From contig NTMA01000008.1 in the NCBI GenBank assembly GCA_002917075.1, positions 992,001 through 1,056,000 of the forward strand: 64,000 bases of DNA, in the 5' to 3' direction. Made by a program: the position numbers and the translations under genes. This DNA is from Hawksworthiomyces lignivorus. Taxonomy: Eukaryota > Ascomycota > Sordariomycetes > Ophiostomatales > Ophiostomataceae. A model generated the notes under the pieces. The model was given only the letters and a program-made list of their open reading frames with translations, ran no database searches and was not told the DNA's origin. Shown in pieces: positions 57,069 to 64,000 of this stretch; within the stretch, counting starts at the first letter, position 1; every line of letters begins with the position of its first letter.

Positions 57069-59322
57069 TCACGACCAGCTGTCCCGCCGGTTGTAGAAGC
57101 CGCCCGGCACGCGCACGCCGATGGCCTGCCGGCTGGCCTTGTCCAGGGACACGAAGCGCAGTGGGCGGTATGCGGGCATCCACATCTGGGCGCGGATCCA
57201 GGCGTCGAGGACGGCGTCGCCCTCGTCCAGGGGCATGTCGGACTCGGTGGCGACGCCCTGGGCGACGGCGGTGCGGATGACGCGGCGGGCGATGCGCACG
57301 CTGACGTCGCGCACGACCTCGACGCCGGGTAGCAGGGGCAAGGTGGCGGTAGTGGTGTCTGCGCCTGCGTCGGCGCCGGCGTCGGCGCTGGTATCAGCCT
57401 CCTCGTCGCGCAGGGCGGGGCTGAGGTCGGCGACGGCCTCGACGGCAGCGACCAGCATGGCATCGGTGACACGACTGGCACGGCTGAGCACGCAGCCGAG
57501 CCCGATGCCGGGGAACACGACTGAGTTGTTGCACTCGGCCACCTCGACCTCGACCTCGGCGCCGCCGGGGCCCCAGGGCCCCCGCACGGGCGCAAAGGGC
57601 GAGCCCGTGGCGATGAGGGCGCGGCCGTCCGTCCATGCCAGCAGGTCGGCGGGCACCGCCTCGTGCAGGCGCGTCGGGTTCGACAGCGGCAGGATGATGG
57701 GGCGCTTCACGTGCGCCGCCATGGCCCGCACAATGTCCTCGGTGAAGGCGCGCGGCACCGTCGACGTGCCCACCAGCACGTTGGGGTGAATCCGGTCCAC
57801 GGCCTCTCGCAGGCCGATCCTGGTGCCCGCGAGGTCTGCCCACGCGCCCTCGTCCTTGGCAAAGAACTGCTGCGCCGGAGAGAGGTTGTCCATGCCTGCC
57901 GTCAGCAGGCCGGGTTTGTCAATGAGCCTGGTGGAGTAGACAAAGCCAGTCAGTTAAAATTGCAGTCATCAGAAGCAAAGGCAACTGGCCAAAGGAAAAG
58001 CGCACCAGATATGCTTGGCAGCCTCTTGCCGGGTTATGTGCTCTTCGGCGGCGACGGCGTCGCACACCTGGTCAGCGATACCGACGCCGGCAGATCCGGC
58101 GCCGAATACGATCATGCGTAGGTCGCCCAGCTTCTCGCCGCTGATGCGCAGGCCGGCCAGGATGGCCGCCAGCGTGACGCAGCCGGTTCCCTGGACGTCG
58201 TCGTTGAAGCAGGGGATCTGCGGGCGGTAGATGTCGAGGAGGCGGCGGGCTGTTTGCATCCAGCAGTCCCAGGCAGGTGCAATAGTCAGTAGTCTGCAGT
58301 CAGTCGCATCACAGAGGGAACGAGGATATGAAAATGGTTCACCCACCGTTACCAAGGCCAAAGTCCTCAAAGTGGATGTAGGCCTTGGGGAAGAGACGCC
58401 GCGCGGACCTGACAAAGGTGTCGATGAAGTGATCGTAGCGCTGACCGCGCACGCGCTTCTGGCGTAGGCCCAGGTACAGCGGGTCGTTGAGCAGGCTCTC
58501 GTTGTCGGTGCCGCAGTCTAGCACGACGCCCAGCGTGCGGTTGGGGTGGACGCCGGCGCAGAGGGTGGTCAGGATGAGCTTGGCCAGCGAGATGAGAATA
58601 CCGCCTACGCCCTGGTCGCCAATACCGAGAATTTCCTCGCCGTCTAGCGCAGAGTCAGCAGATGGCTTACGGTGGAAGAAGAGAAGGCAGGCCTTTCGAG
58701 GCACACTTTTAAGACACCCTTTGCTGGAGGATCTTTTAAACGCACCGGTCACCACAATGTAGTCAATGTCTTCCGGCTTGCCCCATTGGGCCAGGTCGTG
58801 GAAGACGCTGTCGACATCGTTGATGCTCAAAAAGCAACCGTCGGGCCGCCGGAACAAGCGCGAGTAGTTCTGAATCGCATCGCCCTCCGTAGGTGTGTAG
58901 AGAACGCTGAACATTTCCTTGAGGTAAGTTTGGGCAAGCTGTAGAGCGTCGCGGACGTGTCAGTAAAGAAGTGGCGCCCTTGCTCTGGTCCAACCATCAA
59001 TACGAGCCGAAACATGAGACGGGAAAAGATTCACCTTGAAGAAGAGAACCTGGTTCTGATCATGCAGCGACGTCAAAAATGTGTTCTTCGCGAGATCGTC
59101 TGCTCGAGTGCTGTACTGCTGGTAGGCTCGCTCGACCTGCTGTTCGAGGGTCTGTTCGCGGGTTGGGAGCAGTCCGCTGATGCCGAATTCGCGGCGCTCC
59201 TCGGCGGGGAAGGCGGAGCCCTTGTTGAAGATGGGATTGTTGAGCAGGCCGGTGCCGCGCAAAGCGCAGTCCATGGGTCCTGCAGTGCTCAGGAGCAAGT
59301 TGGAAAAGCGGTCGTTGGTCAT
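57069..59322 (-). CDS. mae1: Malic enzyme
   Basis: Five exons on the minus strand, 59322-59035, 58938-58746, 58643-58347, 58249-58006 and 57927-57069, give 626 residues. It catalyses oxidative decarboxylation of malate to pyruvate with NAD(P). Family blocks are all seen: MDCALRGTGLLNNPIFNKGSAF, FSVLYTPTEGDAIQNYSRLF, GEEILGIGDQGVGG, YIHFEDFG, IPCFNDDVQGTG, the dinucleotide-binding FGAGSAGVG near 308-316, TSTVPRAFTEDIVRAM, RPIILPLSNPT, and ATGSPFAPV. The C-terminal region carries an unusual Ala/Asp/Gly-Ala repeat (DTSADAGADAGADTTTATLP) near residue 535 that the family usually lacks. Mitochondrial versus cytosolic location and cofactor choice are not clear; there is no obvious presequence. Confidence 0.95.
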
Positions 59323-61168
59323 ACTGAGAAAAGACCAGAGGTATCTGAGAGAGAAAACAAAGGAGCAGATAGATTGTAGTCGAAGTGTAAGCAGTGATCC
59401 GAGGAAGGAATGGGCAGTAGTACTGCGCTTGTACGAGACATCGTCAGGAAGCTGTCCAAGAATGCATACAGAACGAGAGCCAAAGGGCGTATTAATACCT
59501 ACTTGACGTTACTTTTCCAGGAACAGCCGTGACCCCCAAATAGACCCGACACAACGGTCGTCGTGCTTGAGAAATGAGCTGATAAAGGGGAGCCGCGGTT
59601 CTGAGTCGGCGCCGGCAAAGACGTGGTATGACGTATGGGACGGGCATTGCGAGCTATTTTAGAAATTGCGGGAGCTACTGAATTACTACGAAAGGCTACG
59701 AGTACGAAGATGGAGGGTGGGGGTTGCATAAACAAGAGATGAGGGAGAGACGGAGATAAAGTAGCGTGATAGAGGCTTCACCTCTCGCCAACGTGGGAGA
59801 GGCTGATTATACCTGTAAAATTTGATTCTATTCTAAAGAAACGGGGTACTCGTATTCGCACATGTACAAATGTAGGAGCTCATGGAGCCTCGCCCGCGTG
59901 GGATGGTGTCTTAAATAGCTCTCACTTCCTTTGAGAAAAGGAGGAGGCAAAATTCGACGGCGGGCGCGGACTATGATGGTCCATTTCGTCTGGCAACGTA
60001 AACAGGCAAATCCAAGAACAAACGTTCTGAATCCAATTCTGTTCCCCAAGAGAAGATAACCAGCCCATCTCCGACGACGGCACAAGACGTTTCGTCGCCA
60101 GAGAAGCCTCGCAGGATGAGACATCCCGCAAGGACGATAGGAGGAAAGACATGATCATTCGTAAGAACGAAGCTGACCGGGTCTGGGTGTGGCTGGATGG
60201 AGAAGCTGCTGGAAGAGAAAATGAAGTAAAAAAGGGGACAAAAACGAGATGAGGCAGGGGAAACTGGGGAGACAGGAGAGACAGGAAACAGGAGACAGAC
60301 GCGCGGGATGGGAGGCCGTCTACGAGATATACAGGACTATTTTCTTACTCTTGAGCGGCTTCTGATATGATATGCCTCAGCCTCATAGCTGTCATGGCAC
60401 AACAGCGGCGTTGTCCGTTTCTGATCCTGGTTTGTTTAGAGGAAAGAATTTCATGATTATGGGGAACATTGAATTTTTTTTCGTCTCTCAAATGCTATGA
60501 CCAATTATTAAGGTGAAGTCACGTGAATATGTTTTGTGGCAATACAACAGTAAACGTTGACAGAGAAGTTTGAACGTTGCAAGGCAGACTGAGCAGCTCT
60601 CCTAGGCGACGCCTAAGTTTGCATCATCTGGTGATTGTGGCGGAATAGCCCAAGCAGGTGCATAGAACATTGAAGGAGACCACAGAAACTTGCAGAAAGG
60701 CGTGTTCTAGTCATTGTCGATGGATGGACATGAGTGCTGAAGATCGCAGACAAGTCGAGGGTTCTCTGCATGCCAAGCTGCGATTAGTTAAGTTGAACTT
60801 GAATCCTTTAGAGAGCTTATTTGGTTTCTCATGAAATATCAATAAATGCCATACTTTTGACTACCTTGACGCCTTGACGCCTTGGACAACAAACGATCGT
60901 CACACACAGATTGCTTTCTTTCGCCTCAGCTGCCAGGCCCCACTTTCGCTGCCTAACAGCTGCTGATGCGCTGTAGCTTAGCCTGCAGCTCAGCCTGCAG
61001 CTCAGCCTGCAGCTCACACCATTCATCTTGATTAACAGCGCCCAGTCAAAACAAAGCTGCCAGTCGAATTAAACAAAGCGAAAAACTCTCAGCGCACAAA
61101 AACTCTCACTTAATACGCACCACAGTCTGAGCGGCCAGGCCTTGCTGACCTTGCCCATAAACGAAGCC
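59323..61168. other. Intergenic, no gene seen apart from a short tandem repeat
   Basis: About 1.8 kb separating the divergent malic enzyme and XLF-type genes. It is mostly AT-balanced, with GA-rich stretches near 60180-60300 and a 12-bp tandem repeat at 60980-61015 described separately. Confidence 0.5.
60980..61015. repeat. Three perfect copies of a 12-bp repeat
   Basis: The unit AGCCTGCAGCTC is repeated three times head to tail, about 150 nt upstream of the XLF-type start codon. Each unit contains the CTGCAG palindrome. It may lie in the promoter or leader. Confidence 0.88.
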
Positions 61169-62938
61169 ATGGACCGCCGGGCGTGGCATGTGCTGCCGGC
61201 CACCCACCCGGATCTGCCTGTGCTGCTTGTGTCCGCAACCTTCGGCCCGGCTTCGTACGCCATCTTCCTCACCGACCTTGCCCATGTCTGGGCTGAGCGG
61301 CTTGACCGCCGCGCTATCTGCATGCGCGCCTTCCAGGAGGATACTGCCATTGACCCCAGCTACGACGCTGAGCAGATGGCCGTGTTCCTGGCCAAGCTGC
61401 GCGCCGCCTTTGACTCGTCTCTGCCGGACCACGCGGAGACGAGCTTAGCTGTCGCATCCCTGGAGGACAGTGGCGCGGACGCCTCTGACGGCAGCCGCGA
61501 CGGCATCGTCCTGCGCGTTACTGTTGTTTTGCCCGAGGGCGTGCCGCCGTTGCGCTGGCCCATCCGTCTGCGGCGCCAGCCTTCTGCCGCCGTCGCGTCT
61601 GAGCTGGTCCTGCCGCTCGTCCAGGACCGCGCCCGCCGCCTGGCAGAGGCCGACGCCCTGGCCGCGCGCCTGCGCGACAAGGACGCCGTCATTGCCAAGC
61701 TCGTCGACAAGCTTGAGGCCATGGGCGCCGGCGCCGAGGCCGCGTTCCCGTCGCTGCTGCGTGGCCCTGGCAGTCTGGGCGCTGGGAGTGCCGGCAGGCG
61801 GCACATGACGCGAGCCGATATTGAACGGCGCGTAGCTGGCTTCGCGCCTTTTAGCGAGGCAGCGTTCCGCAAGGAGATGGACGACAAGGCTGCTGCAGAG
61901 AGGGGTGAGGCGCCACTCGATGTGCTGCAGCTGATCAACGGCGTCTTCGGCGGCGACAACGCGCTGCCATGCGACCAAGAGACCGTCGAATCGATATCGC
62001 CTCCCAGCTTGGACGACTGGTGGCACGCGCTGGGCACGGGCTCAGGCCTGTCCCTGGCGCGCATACCAAAGGTGTCCAAACAGAACGACAGCAAGATATC
62101 TGCGGCGAGCAATGAGGATGCAGGCGTGCTGAGCGACGACTCTTTCCAGACAAGTCCAAATCGCCCGAAATCCGCTAGAAATGATCAAAATGACACAGGA
62201 AAGGAGCCCTCATCTCCGGTCCCCAGAAGCACAGCTGCAGTATCCAAACAGGAAGCTGAAATTGGAAAGATTAGCCGTCTAGGTGCGATTGGGAAGAAGA
62301 AAGCAAGTCCGCCGCCGCCGCCGGCAAGAGAGACGGAGCATCGCAATGACGACGAAGATGATGAAACAGCTTCTGAGGCCGAGGATGAGCGGATATCGCC
62401 CCATGGTTCGTCAGAGCTTAAGCAATCCATTATGGGGACTGCGAGAGCCGACGTGGGCGAGATAAGTGATGGAGTGCAAGAAGCGAAAGAGCCAAAGTCG
62501 CCCACAATCGCAGAGCCAGCTCTGCGCTCCAAGCCTCCACCTCGGGGAGGACTGGGACGCATAGGAGGCAAAAAGGAGAAGGAGGAGCATATTACAGAGG
62601 ATCACAGAGAACCTCGTTCTCCCAGTCCCCTGGCGGAACGACCTGGTTCATCTTCTTCGCTAAAGCTTGCGAAACGGGGGCTGGGGAAAATTGGCGGTAG
62701 AGGCGGAGAGCCTCCTGCAAGTAAGAAGCAAGAAAGAGAGCACAGAAAACACGAGACAGATTCGGATGCTACAGCGAGCGAAGACGACGGCCGGGGGACT
62801 ACATCAATGGCACATAAAGAACCGGAACATGCAAAGCCCAAAGCAAATGAGCAGCTGTCAGACCGCAAGAGAGCCGAGATGCTGCAGCAGGCTGTGGACA
62901 AGCATGCGGCTCCGGTGCGCAAGAAGCGGAAATTCTAA
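61169..62938 (+). CDS. nej1: XLF/Nej1-type non-homologous end-joining factor
   Basis: An intronless 589-residue protein from the ATG at 61169; an upstream in-frame non-ATG extension is unlikely to be used. Residues 1-130 match the XLF head domain: AWHVLPATHPDLPVLLVSA, SYAIFLTDLAHVWAERLDRR, and TAIDPSYDAEQMAVFLAKLR. A coiled-coil stalk follows (ARRLAEADALAARLRDKDAV then KLVDKLEAMG, about 160-195). The rest is long and disordered, acidic and Ser-rich. It carries three short copies of a Leu-Gly-x-Ile-Gly motif (SRLGAIGKKK, GGLGRIGGKK, RGLGKIGGRG) and ends in RKKRKF. That basic-aromatic end fits the Ku-binding motif and nuclear signal of XLF proteins. The factor bridges DNA ends with the ligase IV complex in the nucleus. 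Mammalian XLF is about half this length. Confidence 0.88.
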   Translation: MDRRAWHVLPATHPDLPVLLVSATFGPASYAIFLTDLAHVWAERLDRRAICMRAFQEDTAIDPSYDAEQMAVFLAKLRAAFDSSLPDHAETSLAVASLEDSGADASDGSRDGIVLRVTVVLPEGVPPLRWPIRLRRQPSAAVASELVLPLVQDRARRLAEADALAARLRDKDAVIAKLVDKLEAMGAGAEAAFPSLLRGPGSLGAGSAGRRHMTRADIERRVAGFAPFSEAAFRKEMDDKAAAERGEAPLDVLQLINGVFGGDNALPCDQETVESISPPSLDDWWHALGTGSGLSLARIPKVSKQNDSKISAASNEDAGVLSDDSFQTSPNRPKSARNDQNDTGKEPSSPVPRSTAAVSKQEAEIGKISRLGAIGKKKASPPPPPARETEHRNDDEDDETASEAEDERISPHGSSELKQSIMGTARADVGEISDGVQEAKEPKSPTIAEPALRSKPPPRGGLGRIGGKKEKEEHITEDHREPRSPSPLAERPGSSSSLKLAKRGLGKIGGRGGEPPASKKQEREHRKHETDSDATASEDDGRGTTSMAHKEPEHAKPKANEQLSDRKRAEMLQQAVDKHAAPVRKKRKF

Positions 62939-63079
62939 ATTCTCTCACTTAAGCGAGAAAAGAAGAGAGAGAAAATTTTGCAAATGCCTTGGAGGACGAA
63001 CCGAAGTTTGTTACCGCTTCTGCAGCTTTTGGAAATATGAACAGCAAAGCATGGCTTTATCACAATACCCACTTCCTTC

Positions 63080-64000
63080 TTAATTGATTCCTTTGTACAC
63101 ATCTGTGCAAGTCACATTCAGCTTGGATGCGTCCTGGTTGAGGCAGTAAGCATCTCGGCCCCCCTTAGGGCCTACCACATCGATATCTACTGCTGTGATA
63201 TTGCCACATACCGCCGTTGACGAACATGCGAACGCCGCGATCTCCGGCGCGTATTTCTTCGATGTCGTGCCCCGGAAGTGGCGGAACAGGATGTTGCTGA
63301 TCGTCAGGAGCGAGGGGTGCTCCAAGCACAACGTGCGGTCCTTCTGGCCGTAGCACTGCGTAATCTCGATGGCGTAGCCGACGTTATCCACGAATACGCC
63401 GTCATATGTCACGTTGTTGACGCGCCCGCGCCCGCCGCCACCGCGGAGGTCAGTCGACAGCTCCGATGGTGCGTTGGGCCACACCTTGATGCGCGCCCCG
63501 TTGCTCGCGTCATGCAGGCTGACGTTGGCGACGTACACATGCTCAACGATGTCGTATGCGCCCACGTACTGGCCGAGACTTCCCACAGAGATACCATGGC
63601 TGCCAGTGCAGTCGAGCGACTGGACGAGCATATCTGTGCTGTTTGGCTTGAAAGAGACGCAGTCTTTATACGTCACAGGTAGTAGGAAGGTATTGGGGTT
63701 AGCTCATTAGGAAGAGATTTGCGCAAGGAAAGAGGGACAATCATAGCGTGAGAGGACACCAGCAAATTGAATCTGCTTACCGTCGCCGTTGCTGATCACC
63801 GAGTTCATGATCGTCACGTCCCGGCTGCGATACGTATTCCAGCCGTCAGTGTTCGAGGCACGGCTCTTGCTGGTTGAGCCGCCGCTGATGCCGATGCTGT
63901 CAAACACGACATTGCTGGAGTTTGCTACGAAGAAGTAGTACATGGGGCTGAACTCAAGGCTGATTCCGGCGATCACGCTATCCTTGAGGCCATCAATGCC
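63080..64000 (-). CDS. GH28 polygalacturonase-type pectinase, partial
   Basis: The 3' part of a gene leaving at the right edge. Exons are >64000-63781 and 63663-63080, joined over a 117-nt intron in the middle of the catalytic Asp pair codon. The four GH28 signatures are present in order: [26 protein letters not shown] and [25 protein letters not shown] and several N-x-T sites are typical of the secreted right-handed beta-helix enzymes. Motif style (SHG rather than GHG preceded by Gly, CYGQKD, and the C-terminal CTDVY) resembles exo-polygalacturonases. The N-terminus with the signal peptide is outside the window. It would release galacturonate from plant pectin, which fits a plant-associated or saprotrophic life. 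Confidence 0.93.

Overview
The window is eukaryotic and almost certainly comes from a filamentous ascomycete (Pezizomycotina; Sordariomycetes is my best guess). The genes carry short introns of about 50-110 nt with GT..AG ends and CTNAC-type branch sites. The gene content is typical of these fungi: Zn2Cys6 regulators, a CFEM-rhodopsin (Pth11-like) receptor, a SesB-type hydrolase, P450, MFS and PTR transporters, and GH28/GH76/S28 secreted enzymes. There are no operons, tRNAs, rRNAs, CRISPR arrays or recognisable intact transposons. Coding exons are GC-rich; the spacers are AT-richer and often 1-6 kb long.

Layout. 1-1037: 3' end of a fungal transcription-factor-like gene. 1639-7073: a 15-exon gene for a roughly 1497-residue fusion of a SesB-like alpha/beta hydrolase, several ubiquitin-like folds and one near-perfect ubiquitin that keeps its LRLRGG end but continues directly into more protein. 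8.9-13 kb: S1/P1 nuclease, GNAT acetyltransferase, old yellow enzyme. 14.5-16.2 kb: CFEM-rhodopsin receptor. 19.5-25.1 kb: cupin, cytochrome P450 and MFS sugar transporter. 27-29.7 kb: small membrane protein and a stand-alone SRA-YDG protein. 31.4-35.2 kb: S28 serine peptidase and GH76 mannanase, both secretory. 35.2-41 kb: gene-poor. 41-44.3 kb: large Zn2Cys6 activator. 46.5-47.9 kb: peroxisomal-type Nudix hydrolase with a 9-bp tandem repeat. 49.3-51.4 kb: PTR2 peptide transporter. 54.3-55.5 kb: broken aryl-alcohol dehydrogenase. 57-59.3 kb: malic enzyme. 61.2-62.9 kb: XLF/Nej1-type end-joining factor. 63.1 kb to the end: partial GH28 pectinase.

Most neighbours look functionally independent. 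Cupin-P450-MFS could be a small metabolic group, and S28 + GH76 (plus GH28 further on) are parts of a secreted or wall-acting toolkit. The best candidate for something undescribed is the hydrolase-ubiquitin fusion: it pairs a domain known from fungal NLR/heterokaryon-incompatibility proteins with an internal, potentially cleavable ubiquitin. Exon structures were worked out by hand from splice signals and reading-frame continuity. Family assignments come from recalled motifs, not from searches.
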